Positions 1 through 8,023 are shown, numbered from the stretch's first letter. The stretch: DNA of 14,116 nucleotides from CBDCWA01 sp046048295 (GCA_046048295.1 JBJOGJ010000089.1:1-14116), one strand, 5' to 3'. Notes: a model not told the origin generated them from the letters alone. Program-made: numbers and translations.

Positions 1-531
1 CATCACGGCTCGTGCGTCGAGCGGGGCCCCTGATCTGGCGTGTTCATCCATGAGCCGGGTGAGCAGTTCTTGATCGAGCGAGCCCCAGTTGACACCGATC
101 CTGACCGGCTTCGAGTGCTTGAGCGCCATTTCCACGATGGCCGCGAACTGCACATCCTTTTTGTCTTTGAAACCGACGTTGCCAGGGTTGATCCGGTACT
201 TTGCCAGCGCTTCGGCACAGGCAGGGTTGTCGGCAAGCAGCTTGTGGCCGTTGTAATGGAAATCCCCGACCAGTGGCACGTCGCAGCCCATCCCGGCGAG
301 CCTGTCCCGGATGTGGGGAACGGCCTTGGCTGCCGCGTCCCTGTCGACGGTTATCCGGACGATTTCCGAGCCCTCTCTCGCGAGGGCGGCGGTCTGTATC
401 ACGGTTGCATCGACATCGGCCGTGTCGGTATTGGTCATCGATTGAACAACGATCGGGAAATTCCCGCCCATTGTCACGGAACCGATCCTGACCGGCACCG
501 TTTCGTGACGCTTGATGGGACAATGGGCCAT
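1..531 (-). CDS. ispG: 4-hydroxy-3-methylbut-2-en-1-yl diphosphate synthase (IspG/GcpE), N-terminal part
   Basis: IspG is the cytoplasmic iron-sulfur enzyme that converts 2-C-methyl-D-erythritol 2,4-cyclodiphosphate to HMBPP, the penultimate step of the MEP isoprenoid pathway. Reading leftwards from an ATG at 531-529, 177 codons stay open to the window edge. They contain hallmark IspG stretches: VVQSMTNTDTADVDAT near residues 25-40, GSEIVRITVDRDAAA, DVPLVGDFHYNGHKLLA, KYRINPGNVGFKDKKD and KPVRIGVNWGSLDQELL. These build the TIM-barrel half; the [4Fe-4S] cysteines lie in the C-terminal half, outside the window. The GDFHYNGHKL and GFKDKKD forms are those of alphaproteobacterial IspG. The start is supported by AGGAGA just upstream and by the MTN...D block following at the usual distance, although the N-terminus is shorter than in some rhizobial relatives. 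The gene is divergent from the large membrane-protein gene. Identification is very secure. Confidence 0.95.
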   Translation of the reverse strand, partial: MAHCPIKRHETVPVRIGSVTMGGNFPIVVQSMTNTDTADVDATVIQTAALAREGSEIVRITVDRDAAAKAVPHIRDRLAGMGCDVPLVGDFHYNGHKLLADNPACAEALAKYRINPGNVGFKDKKDVQFAAIVEMALKHSKPVRIGVNWGSLDQELLTRLMDEHARSGAPLDARAVM

Positions 532-891
532 TTCGGTGTCTCCTGGCCAAATCGCTGTTCCTCGGTCATTACCTAGTTCAGCGCGCGGCAATGTTCCAGT
601 CTCCTGAAGACCACCAAATTTTTCCGTCAACTGGTCCAGCACCGGTTAATCTTGTGTCGCTCCTGACCTATATATGCGTTCAGACACCATTCACGATGTC
701 TTGTATTTATTGGAACCCTTCGTGACTTTGCCTCAATCTCGTCAAATCCCTGCCCGGGATGGGCTGGATAATGTCGTTTGGGGATGTATATGCGGGCCGA
801 AACGGCCAGTGATGAGGAGGGTGGTTCGGCACTGCCGAAATGCGGGAACGGTCGTTCCGCGCGGCGGGTCGGACTGAAGGGCTGAGAAGTA
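532..891. other. Divergent intergenic region between ispG and the large membrane-protein gene
   Basis: These 360 bp contain no convincing gene. They should hold the promoters of both divergent genes. On the plus strand, TTAATC and TATATA spaced by 17 bp (about 647-675) are a weak sigma-70 candidate, and GATAAT at 767-772 is a better -10 with no good -35. On the minus strand, TTGACG lies upstream of ispG without a clear -10. An open frame of 67 codons at 674-877 has no SD sequence and odd composition, and was not called. The right third carries three short inverted repeats, listed separately. Confidence 0.6.
795..858 (+). promoter_or_regulatory. Three inverted repeats in the leader of the large membrane-protein gene
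   Basis: Within 64 bp directly ahead of the ATG at 892 are three separate inverted repeats. GGCCG-AAA-CGGCC is at 795-807. TTCGGCA-C-TGCCGAA is a 15-nt palindrome at 825-839. GGAAC-GGTC-GTTCC is at 845-858. The repeats are read directly from the sequence. They may be operator half-sites or small RNA hairpins in the 5' leader. Their clustering immediately upstream of the ribosome-binding region (883-891, GAGAAG-like) suggests control of this gene, but short GC-rich palindromes also occur by chance at this base composition. Confidence 0.4.
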
Positions 892-3800
892 ATGGACATC
901 AAGGCCATCATCGACGGCATCATTGCCACCTTTCAGCAGTTGGCCGCCGGCTTTCAACAGGCGAGCGCTGCACCGTCCGGCCAGCCTGCCACTGTGCAGG
1001 CGGAACAGGCCGGCAACTTCTACTCCTCGCAATCGCTGATCCTTTTCGCCCTGCTCGCCGCGGTGGCGCTGTGGGCATACAGCCGGCGCAAGGAAATCGC
1101 ACGGCGTACCAGGACCAGCTTTGCTGAGACGCTGTTCGGCAACTGGCAGCTTGCGCTGCTGGGCGCGACCGGTGTGATCCTGTCGATCGCTTCGGGCTGG
1201 ACCACCTGGGACGGAATGCGGAACTTCACGGGTGAGCCGATCCTCTCGCTGATGATCACGTTCGGCATCCAGGGCGTCATGCTGATCGTTGCGTGGCTGA
1301 TCGGAGAGAGCTTTGCCACCGGGATGAATCAGACCGTGCGCACGAGCGGAGGTCAGTCTTTGAGCCGGGCTGCGCAGACGATCATCGGCTCGATACTCGG
1401 CATCCTGTTCGCGGTTGCCGCGATAACGCTGGCGGTAAGCTGGAGCGGCGTCACATCCACGCCCGGCATCTCGTTCGCCGACCCTGGATCGTGGGCCTCC
1501 AGCGACCGCCTCCTGTTCCTCGCCCTCGGTATCATCATCGTGGCGTCGGTTCTGCTTTTCCAGAACGACGTCATCCGTCCGTACTTGCAAGGCGGGACGG
1601 TCATGTTGCGCAACATGGTCCTCTGGGTCATGTTCCTGGCCTGCATGGCGACTTCGGTCTTTTTCTCGTTCGACTCTTTGTTCTCCGCGATCTTCCCGCA
1701 GGATGAGCGCAAGCGCGCAGCCGATATCCGCTCCATCAACCAGGTCTCTGGCGTCGTTGCCGACATCGGCGCCTTGATCCAGACGCGCCGCATCGAGGAA
1801 GCGAAGAAGCTCTTCCAGCAGGGCAGCGGCTGGGAGAACTACGAAAGCCAGCTTGACGCGGTCGAGCGCCTCGGCCGCCTCGCGCCGGATGCGGTGCGCG
1901 AGCAGATGGAGAAAGAATTGCAGGCGCGCCAGCAGCGCCTTGCTGAATTGGAGGAGAAGCGCGCCAGCGCAAAGGGCGGTGAGGTTGGACTCGCCAGCCG
2001 CAAGGTGCAGATCACCGATGAACTCAGCCGCCTCGAGTCGCAGCGACCGGAAGCGCAGACGGCCACCAACCAGCAGAAGGCCGTTGTAACCGAGATCGAA
2101 AAGCGGCTCGACGAGCAGAAGGCCAAGGTCTTTGCGGAAGAAAAAGGCGTCGAGGGGTCCGGCAAGGTCGGCCGCGGCAAGTTCTGGCGTGCCGCCAAAG
2201 AGGAAGAGACAAAGATTAGGTCGGAGCTGCAGGTTGCCAGGCAGCGCCTCGATTCGCATGCTGCCCGCCTCGACACCATCGTATCGCGTATCGCAGCCAT
2301 CAAGCGCGAGCAGGCCGAGATCGACGGCGAGATCGCCAAGTACAAGGGTGAGGCGCAGACGGTCAATCAGATGATCGAGGTCGCAAGGTCCGACAAGGCC
2401 GGCGAGCCCGCGCTGCAGTCGAACCCGATCGCCCTTGTCGCCCAGCTTCGCCGTGACCGCGACGCCTTCCGGCTCGACCCGCAGGAGCAGACGCTCGCCC
2501 GCATCCAGGACCAGTGCCAATTGCTTGTGACGACGAGTTCCAAGGTTGCGAGCCTGAGGAACGATGCTGCCGCAGTCGACTGCGATCCGAAGAACGCGAG
2601 TCAGGCTGCTGCGGTGGTCTTTGCTCTGAATGCGGGCGCTGCAGCCTATGCCGCCAACTGTGCCGGTGGCGACAAGCTGCCGGAGAAGGGCGGGACGGAT
2701 GCGCTCCTTGGCTTCGGACGCAAGTGCCTGCAGGATTCGGGGCTCCCAAGTCGCGACACCTCGGCCATGGGCGCCCGCCTCGCCTCCATCGATCTTTCCC
2801 GGGACGACAAGGCCCATCGGTTCGTCGTTACGTGGAACGCCTTTACCGACGGCAATCGCCTCGCCTACCTGGCACTGGCGATCGCCATCGCAATCGATAG
2901 CCTCGTCTTCATGTCCGGCCTCTTCGGCGCCAATGCCGTGCGGTCTCCGTTGAGTGACGTGCCGACCAGCAAGGCCCGTTCGGCCCGGCAACTGGAGGCG
3001 ATTGTCGACACCGCGTTGATGCCGCATAAATTCGAGACGGCACGAACGGTGCTTGCCGCGATGAAGCCCATGACACAGCGCGACGGCTTCATGGCGCGCG
3101 TCACCCTGCACCGAGATGATCCGCATGCGCCCGATATCCATCGCGTCCTGAATGCCGGAACCACCATCGGGGCCGTCCGTCACGCCGAGGACAGCGACCA
3201 GATCTACGAGGTCCGGGCCGAACTCTTCGAGTACCTGTCCCACGTTGCCAAGCGCGAGTTCGAAGCCAACAAGGAGCACGCCAGTCTGGCCGATCTCGAG
3301 CGGGTCGTTACGGTGGCCCTCCTCCCGGAAGTCCACCAGAACGTGGAGATCGTGCTCGATCACATGCATCCGATTGAGGACAATCCGACGCTGATCCAGA
3401 GGCTGGGCCTGGCTCCTGACCACGGCTTCGTGTCTGAGATAAACCTTGGCGAGATCGATGATCTTTACGAGAAGAAGATTGTTCGTAGCGTGTTGAATGC
3501 AGGGGCAACAGCCAATGCGGTTCAGCGCGCGGAATCCAAACACTATTACGTTCATCGGGATCTCTATAAGACGCTTGTTCGCATTCGCGCTCGAACGGTG
3601 CTTGGCGGTCCCGGTCAGCTTCGGTTGTCGGCACCGGCTGCAAATCGCGGCAGGCTTCAAGCCATGAACCCGGTAATCGCGTCCGCGCCTGAGCAATTGC
3701 GTCTCTCCACCCCTTCTGCGCCGCCAGCGGCCTCCGGGCAATCGGCTCAAATGAAGCCACTCCCTCCTGCTCCCCACACCCCTGCAGACGGGGAAGATGC

Positions 3801-4368
3801 GGGCGCACGTCTCGAACGGTTTCGCGGGCTCTTCTTGAATGCGCTTGGCGTCTCCCCTGAAGTATTCAGCGAGATCACAGGAGAGACGTATGATGCTGCA
3901 GTCGGCGCGAGCGAGGCTTTTCGCGCGGTGCAGAACACGAATCCGACGTTCGACGCTCTCGTTCGTGAACGGGAGGCGGACGCGATTGCCGCACTCGATC
4001 GTGCATACGATTTCGCGCTGAAGACGATCGATGAACAGGACACGTTCGGTGAGCGACTGCTCCGCGATGCCTATTCGGAAGTGATCTCCCTTCTTGCCGT
4101 CGTTTCCCTGTTGCCGAATGGGCCATTCGCCAAGCTGATCGATGAACTGGTGGCCGAACTCGAGCCTTCGAGCGGAGCAGGTCAGCTGAAGGACGCTGAT
4201 GAGGCGGACCTGCTGCGCTTGTCGCGCGATCTCCAGCGGGCCCTTCGCGGCAACCCCCGCTCCGATCGCGATTCCTGGAACCGGCTGCACCTGGAGTTGG
4301 CAAGAACCCCGCCGGGCTTCAGCAGCTCCGAAGACGATGGCAATCTGGGCAAGCGCTCCCTGAACTGA
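892..4368 (+). CDS. Large uncharacterised multi-pass membrane protein with periplasmic coiled coil and duplicated C-terminal domain
   Basis: This 1158-residue protein was not assigned to any family. Hydrophobic helices are visible near residues 46-64, 85-103, 117-138, 163-185, 205-224 and 241-262. Charged coiled-coil sequence fills about 295-500, with a glycine-rich break (GSGKVGRGKFW, 422-432). Four cysteines follow (542, 564, 590, 612), then a seventh helix at 657-680. By the positive-inside rule (RRKEIARR after helix 1) the N-terminus is outside, the coiled-coil/cysteine region is periplasmic, and residues 681-1158 are cytoplasmic. The tail holds two related domains (701-787 and 802-900), a proline/alanine linker (905-965) and a helical end (970-1130). 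Helices, coiled coil and a return helix loosely recall DUF4407-type architecture, but no sequence match can be shown. ATG 892 has a weak GAGAAG SD. The gene stands alone and ends in a strong terminator. A signalling, scaffolding or envelope role is only inference. Confidence 0.9.
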   Translation: MDIKAIIDGIIATFQQLAAGFQQASAAPSGQPATVQAEQAGNFYSSQSLILFALLAAVALWAYSRRKEIARRTRTSFAETLFGNWQLALLGATGVILSIASGWTTWDGMRNFTGEPILSLMITFGIQGVMLIVAWLIGESFATGMNQTVRTSGGQSLSRAAQTIIGSILGILFAVAAITLAVSWSGVTSTPGISFADPGSWASSDRLLFLALGIIIVASVLLFQNDVIRPYLQGGTVMLRNMVLWVMFLACMATSVFFSFDSLFSAIFPQDERKRAADIRSINQVSGVVADIGALIQTRRIEEAKKLFQQGSGWENYESQLDAVERLGRLAPDAVREQMEKELQARQQRLAELEEKRASAKGGEVGLASRKVQITDELSRLESQRPEAQTATNQQKAVVTEIEKRLDEQKAKVFAEEKGVEGSGKVGRGKFWRAAKEEETKIRSELQVARQRLDSHAARLDTIVSRIAAIKREQAEIDGEIAKYKGEAQTVNQMIEVARSDKAGEPALQSNPIALVAQLRRDRDAFRLDPQEQTLARIQDQCQLLVTTSSKVASLRNDAAAVDCDPKNASQAAAVVFALNAGAAAYAANCAGGDKLPEKGGTDALLGFGRKCLQDSGLPSRDTSAMGARLASIDLSRDDKAHRFVVTWNAFTDGNRLAYLALAIAIAIDSLVFMSGLFGANAVRSPLSDVPTSKARSARQLEAIVDTALMPHKFETARTVLAAMKPMTQRDGFMARVTLHRDDPHAPDIHRVLNAGTTIGAVRHAEDSDQIYEVRAELFEYLSHVAKREFEANKEHASLADLERVVTVALLPEVHQNVEIVLDHMHPIEDNPTLIQRLGLAPDHGFVSEINLGEIDDLYEKKIVRSVLNAGATANAVQRAESKHYYVHRDLYKTLVRIRARTVLGGPGQLRLSAPAANRGRLQAMNPVIASAPEQLRLSTPSAPPAASGQSAQMKPLPPAPHTPADGEDAGARLERFRGLFLNALGVSPEVFSEITGETYDAAVGASEAFRAVQNTNPTFDALVREREADAIAALDRAYDFALKTIDEQDTFGERLLRDAYSEVISLLAVVSLLPNGPFAKLIDELVAELEPSSGAGQLKDADEADLLRLSRDLQRALRGNPRSDRDSWNRLHLELARTPPGFSSSEDDGNLGKRSLN
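2992..3591 (+). repeat. Tandem protein-domain duplication within the large membrane protein
   Basis: Two copies of a ~90-100-residue unit lie in the predicted cytoplasmic tail. Copy A is residues 701-787 (2992-3252) and copy B residues 802-900 (3295-3591). Both open with LE-x-[IV]-V-x-x-ALxP, pass through a second helix (TVLAAMKPM / IVLDHMHPI), and share the block VLNAGTTIGAVRHAED (752-767) / VLNAGATANAVQRAES (867-882). Each then ends in a YxVRAELFEYLSHV / YYVHRDLYKTLVRI helix. Copy B has about 14 extra residues before the shared block. The DNA copies are diverged, so this is an old duplication. Confidence 0.8.
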
Positions 4369-4391
4369 CAAAACCTTCATGTCGAAGATAA

Positions 4392-4426
4392 TAACCCACC
4401 CCTCGTAGGGGGTGGGTTACTTTTTT
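4392..4426 (+). terminator. Intrinsic terminator after the large membrane-protein gene
   Basis: A perfect 11-bp stem (TAACCCACCCC at 4392-4402, GGGGTGGGTTA at 4409-4419) closes a 6-nt loop, followed by C and six T residues (4421-4426). It sits between convergent genes: 24 bp after the stop of the plus-strand gene and 22 bp beyond the stop of the minus-strand hydrolase gene. On the minus strand the stem is followed by the weaker T-rich run TTATCTT, so it may also end the leftward transporter/hydrolase transcript. Confidence 0.93.
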
Positions 4427-4447
4427 GTCAGCCGCCGATCGCTCCGC

Positions 4448-5296
4448 CTACATCCTGAACGGCACCACCTTCTGGCGCTGCTTGCCGAGTCCTTCTATTG
4501 CGAGGTCCATGACGTCGCCGGCCTTGAGGAACACCTGCGGCTTGCGCCCGAGGCCGACACCGGCCGGCGTGCCGGTAGTGACCACGTCACCGGGCTCCAG
4601 CACCAGGAACTGCGAGATATAGTGCAGCAGGTAGGCGATGGGGAAGATCATGTCCGCAGTCGTTCCGGTCTGCATGCGCTCGCCATTGACGTCGAGCGAA
4701 AGGCCGAGCTTCTGCACGTCGCCAGCTTCGTCTGGCGTAACGAGCCACGGGCCGAGCGGCCCGAACGTCTCGCAGCACTTGCCCTTCATCCACTGTCCGC
4801 CGCGCTCGATCTGGAAGTGACGTTCTGAAACGTCGTTGCAGATCGTGTAGCCGGCGATGTGGCGGAGGGCGTCCGCCTCCTCGACGTAGCGGGCACGGGT
4901 GCCGATGACAAAAGCGATCTCCACCTCCCAGTCGAGCTTGAGTGAGCCCTTTGGAATCATCACGTCGTCGTTGGGCCCCGCGATGGTGTTGGCGAGCTTG
5001 TTGAAAAGGATCGGCTCATCAGGGATCTTGAGGCCGGTCTCGTTTGCGTGGTCGCGGTAATTGAGACCGACGGCAATGAAGTTCTGCACCCGCCCGACTG
5101 GCGCGCCGAGACGAGTGCCGCTCGCCACCTCCGGCAGTGACGAAGGATCGAGCTTGCGCAGCTTGTCGAGACCAGCAGGGGAGAGCGCCTCGCCCGTGAT
5201 GTCGTCGACATGATCCGACAGGTCGCGGATCTTGCCGGCATTGTCGACGATGCCGGGCTTCTCCTGCCCGAAGGGGCCAAAACGAACGAGCCTCAT
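4448..5296 (-). CDS. Fumarylacetoacetate hydrolase (FAH) family protein
   Basis: This 282-residue enzyme belongs to the FAH superfamily of metal-dependent hydrolases, lyases and decarboxylases acting on 2,4-diketo or 2-hydroxy-dienoate compounds. Visible features are the short N-terminal domain (MRLVRFGPFGQEKPGIVD), the core opening GLNYRDHA (77-84), the metal ligands E124 and E126 in DWEVEIAFVIG and D155 in YTICNDVSERHFQ, and the C-terminal active-site loop VVTTGTPAGVG (238-248). Length and layout match the ~280-residue members often annotated as ureidoglycolate lyase, 2-hydroxyhepta-2,4-diene-1,7-dioate isomerase or diketo-deoxy-sugar-acid hydrolase; the substrate cannot be told from sequence. 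The ATG at 5296 has AGGGAGA upstream. It lies 12 bp after an MFS gene and is probably the last gene of that operon, which suggests a small organic-acid substrate related to what the transporters carry. Confidence 0.9.
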   Translation of the reverse strand: MRLVRFGPFGQEKPGIVDNAGKIRDLSDHVDDITGEALSPAGLDKLRKLDPSSLPEVASGTRLGAPVGRVQNFIAVGLNYRDHANETGLKIPDEPILFNKLANTIAGPNDDVMIPKGSLKLDWEVEIAFVIGTRARYVEEADALRHIAGYTICNDVSERHFQIERGGQWMKGKCCETFGPLGPWLVTPDEAGDVQKLGLSLDVNGERMQTGTTADMIFPIAYLLHYISQFLVLEPGDVVTTGTPAGVGLGRKPQVFLKAGDVMDLAIEGLGKQRQKVVPFRM

Positions 5297-5308
5297 GTGC
5301 TTGTCTCC

Positions 5309-6550
5309 CTATGTTTTCTTTTCACTGAGTTCTGGAACCACCGCTTGGCGGTCCCGCAATTCGGGAAAGATGTGCGCCCATATGGCGGCAACCATGATGG
5401 CACCGACACCGCCGATTACGGCCGCGGTAACGGCACCGAAAAAGCCCGCAAGTACACCTGCCTCGAACTGACCGATTTCGTTCGAAGTGGTGATGAACAG
5501 GCTGTTTACCGAGGCAACGCGCCCCCGCAACTCGTCCGGCGTCTCCGCCTGCACCATGGTCATTCGGATGCAGACGCTGACGCAATCGGCTGCACCGACC
5601 GCGGCGAGGAACAGCAGCGAGAGAACGAAGCTTTCGGATAGACCGAAGCCGATCGTTGCTGCGCCATATGCGGCCACGGCAAGGAGGAGTATCTTGCCGG
5701 CGTTGCGGCTGATCGGCGGGCGGCTTGAGATGTAGGTGGCGGTAATCAGCGCCCCGACCGCAGGCGCCGAACGCAGGAAGCCCAGGCCCCACGGTCCGAC
5801 CTGCAGAATGTCCTTGGCGAAGATCGGCATCAGTGCGACCGCCCCGCCGAGCACGACGGCGAACATGTCGAGCGAGATGGCACCGAGCACGACGCGCTGC
5901 TTCCAGGTATAGCGGAGCCCTGCAAGCATGTTCGACCAGTCGGCAGCGCCGGTGGGGTTGGGCTTGGAGCGGAAACGAATGAGCGCCATCGCGACGGAGG
6001 CCGCCGTGAAACAAGCGGCACAGGCGATGAACGGAGCCGTCGGATGGACGGCATAGAGTAGCCCGCCGATGGCGGGACCGCTGATCGTTGCCACCTGCTG
6101 CACGGATGAGCCAAACGCAATGGCGTTGCCGAAATGATGGCGCGGCACCAGGTTCGGCACGATGGCCTGCGAGGCGGGCGAATAGAATGCACGCGCCGAG
6201 GCGTAGATCAGCACGAAGATGTATATCGGCCAGATCGCGGAGCTGCCGGACCAGATGAAGAGCAACAGCATGAATGAAGATACCGCCATTGCACCGATGG
6301 ACACCGACAGCACGAGCCTGCGCTCGACGGTATCTGCAACGTAGCCGGTGAACAGGACCAGCGAGACGGCGGGAAGAAACCCGGCGAGTCCCAGAAACCC
6401 GAGCGCGAACGGATCCCCCGTGCGGTCATAGACGTGCCACGCGATGGCGACGGTCTGCATCTGCGTGCCGAGCCCGAACCCGAAGCGCGAGATGCAGGCG
6501 AGCAGGAAGTCGCGATAGAGCAGCGGGGACCAGCGCTCGACCGTTTCCAT
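5309..6550 (-). CDS. MFS transporter, paralog 1 (EntS/MFS_3-like)
   Basis: A 413-residue, twelve-helix major facilitator superfamily protein of the inner membrane, of the DHA3 type that includes the enterobactin exporter EntS. The loop 2-3 signature is GYVADTVERR (69-78). Family blocks include VPNLVPRHHFGNAIAFG (131-147), SGPAIGGLLYA (157-167), MPIFAKDILQVGP (241-253), LRSAPAVGA (259-267) and ETPDELRGRVASVNSL (336-351). These are repeated almost word for word in the next two genes upstream, so the three are tandem paralogs. Alignment with their N-termini (W...L..RDF) supports the ATG at 6550, although no clear SD precedes it, so translation may depend on coupling or be weak. The FAH-family gene follows after 12 bp. 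Such transporters usually export siderophores, drugs or metabolites by proton antiport; the cargo here is unknown. Confidence 0.92.
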   Translation of the reverse strand: METVERWSPLLYRDFLLACISRFGFGLGTQMQTVAIAWHVYDRTGDPFALGFLGLAGFLPAVSLVLFTGYVADTVERRLVLSVSIGAMAVSSFMLLLFIWSGSSAIWPIYIFVLIYASARAFYSPASQAIVPNLVPRHHFGNAIAFGSSVQQVATISGPAIGGLLYAVHPTAPFIACAACFTAASVAMALIRFRSKPNPTGAADWSNMLAGLRYTWKQRVVLGAISLDMFAVVLGGAVALMPIFAKDILQVGPWGLGFLRSAPAVGALITATYISSRPPISRNAGKILLLAVAAYGAATIGFGLSESFVLSLLFLAAVGAADCVSVCIRMTMVQAETPDELRGRVASVNSLFITTSNEIGQFEAGVLAGFFGAVTAAVIGGVGAIMVAAIWAHIFPELRDRQAVVPELSEKKT

Positions 6551-6618
6551 CAGAGTGATACCGACAATTGGCGGGCGTGGCTGGTGGAGGGCCGCGAGTG
6601 GGTGGGGAAGTTCGCCAT

Positions 6619-7866
6619 TTAAACCCTGATGACTTCTTTCGGTTGTTCCTCGACAAGGTAATCACGTTTGGCGAGTTCGCGGAACAGGAACGGCCAGACA
6701 ACGACGAGTGCAAGAACGCCAAGACCGCCCGTAGCCGCCGATACGACCGGCCCGAAAAAGCCTGCAATAACGCCCGAGCGAAACTGGCCGAGTTCGCTCG
6801 ATGAACTGGCGAATAGCGAGTTGACCGAGGCGACCCGCCCACGCACGTCGTCGGGCGTCTCGGCCTGGACGAGGGTGTGCCGGATAACGACGCTTACCAT
6901 GTCGGAGGCGCCGACGATCACCAGCGCCGCCAACGAAAGGTAGAGGTTTTCCGAGAACGCGAACACGGCGGAGGCCAGGCCGAAAATCGCCACGGTCTGA
7001 AGTAGCTTGGGGCCGGCGCGGCGCTGCACGAACGAGTTTCGGGCAAGCCAGACCGCCATCGCGAATGCGCCGACTGCCGGCGCCGACCTGAGAAGGCCCA
7101 GTCCGACGGGGCCGACATCCAGCACGTCCTTGGCGAAAATCGGCAGCAGAATAACGATGTTTCCGAGCAGTACCACCAGGGCATCGAGCGTTATTGCGCC
7201 GAAAACGACTTTCTTCGACCAGGCGAATTCGAAGCCGGCGAGAAGTGAGGTCAGGTTGACCGGCGGCCGCTTGTCACCCCGTTTTGACCGGTATCGGATC
7301 GAATATGCCGCAAAGGCAGCCAACGCCCAGAACACCGCGGAAGCAATAAATGGAGCCCGGGCGTCCAGCGCATAGAGGAGCCCCCCGATGGCGGGGCCGG
7401 CGATGGTCGCGCCCTGGAAGGCACCCGAGCTGAAGGCGACGGCGCTGGATAGCTGGTCTTTTGGAACGAGGTTGGGCAGCAGCGCCTGGATCGAGGTGCC
7501 GAAAAAGGATCGGGCCGAGGCGATGCAGATCACGATGACGTAGATCGGCCAGACGATGCCATGCCAGGTCGAGACGGCTACAAGCAGGGCGACACCCGTC
7601 AGAGCCAGGACGGAGTTGGCGGCGAACAGCAGCAGGCGACGATCGATCATGTCTGCCGCATAGCCGGTGAACATGACCAGGATGACGGCCGGGAAGAAGC
7701 CGGCGAGCCCGAGATAGGCGAGTGCGAAGGCGCTGCCTGTGATGTCGTAGATGTACCAGCCGATGGCGACCTGAGCGATGTTCAGCGCCAATGTCACGGA
7801 AAACCGTGCTCCGCACAACAGCGCGAAATCGCGATGGCGCAGCGTCGCCCAACCGTCAGTTGCCAT
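6619..7866 (-). CDS. MFS transporter, paralog 2 (EntS/MFS_3-like)
   Basis: A 415-residue inner-membrane MFS protein closely related to its neighbours on both sides. It shares GYAADMIDRR in loop 2-3, LPNLVPKDQLSSAVAFSSG, AGPAIGGLLYALD, LPIFAKDVLDVGPVGLGLLRSAPAVGA, VIRHTLVQAETPDDVRGRVASVNSLF and GVIAGFFGPV. The open frame extends upstream to 7974. ATG 7866 is preferred because MATDGWATLRHRDFALLC then aligns with the start of paralog 3, and GAGGG lies about 10 nt upstream. A second in-frame ATG at 7902 with AGGA nearby would add 12 polar residues and cannot be excluded. The gene is 68 bp from paralog 1, and with the 7866 start 157 bp from paralog 3. That second gap has only a weak 5-bp hairpin (7987-8001) and no terminator, so co-transcription is likely. 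Cargo unknown. Confidence 0.9.
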   Translation of the reverse strand: MATDGWATLRHRDFALLCGARFSVTLALNIAQVAIGWYIYDITGSAFALAYLGLAGFFPAVILVMFTGYAADMIDRRLLLFAANSVLALTGVALLVAVSTWHGIVWPIYVIVICIASARSFFGTSIQALLPNLVPKDQLSSAVAFSSGAFQGATIAGPAIGGLLYALDARAPFIASAVFWALAAFAAYSIRYRSKRGDKRPPVNLTSLLAGFEFAWSKKVVFGAITLDALVVLLGNIVILLPIFAKDVLDVGPVGLGLLRSAPAVGAFAMAVWLARNSFVQRRAGPKLLQTVAIFGLASAVFAFSENLYLSLAALVIVGASDMVSVVIRHTLVQAETPDDVRGRVASVNSLFASSSSELGQFRSGVIAGFFGPVVSAATGGLGVLALVVVWPFLFRELAKRDYLVEEQPKEVIRV

Positions 7867-8023
7867 ACCTTTTGTGCCCTCTTGCTCGCTCGGGACGAGC
7901 ATACGCGATCCTGGCGGAAGGGGGATAAAGCCTGTCAGCTCCAGGGCGGAGAAGGCTCGTGCCAGCCAACGCACCTATGCCTCGCCTGCGCCGGGAGCGC
8001 AAGCCATGGGCGGCCCGAACCGC

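Noticed and set aside
40..576. A 178-codon plus-strand frame over the left edge
   Set aside because: It is the antisense shadow of ispG, whose minus-strand frame carries clear family motifs.
674..877. A 67-codon plus frame in the ispG upstream region
   Set aside because: It has no SD sequence, its composition is unlike the neighbouring genes, and it overlaps the palindromic leader. It is more likely promoter and leader DNA.
742..4380. A 1212-codon open frame on the minus strand
   Set aside because: It lies antisense to the plus-strand membrane-protein gene. Its translation is low-complexity, with arginine/leucine/aspartate bias and no domain, whereas the plus frame has membrane helices, a coiled coil, an internal duplication and a terminator. 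Long antisense frames are common in GC-rich genes.
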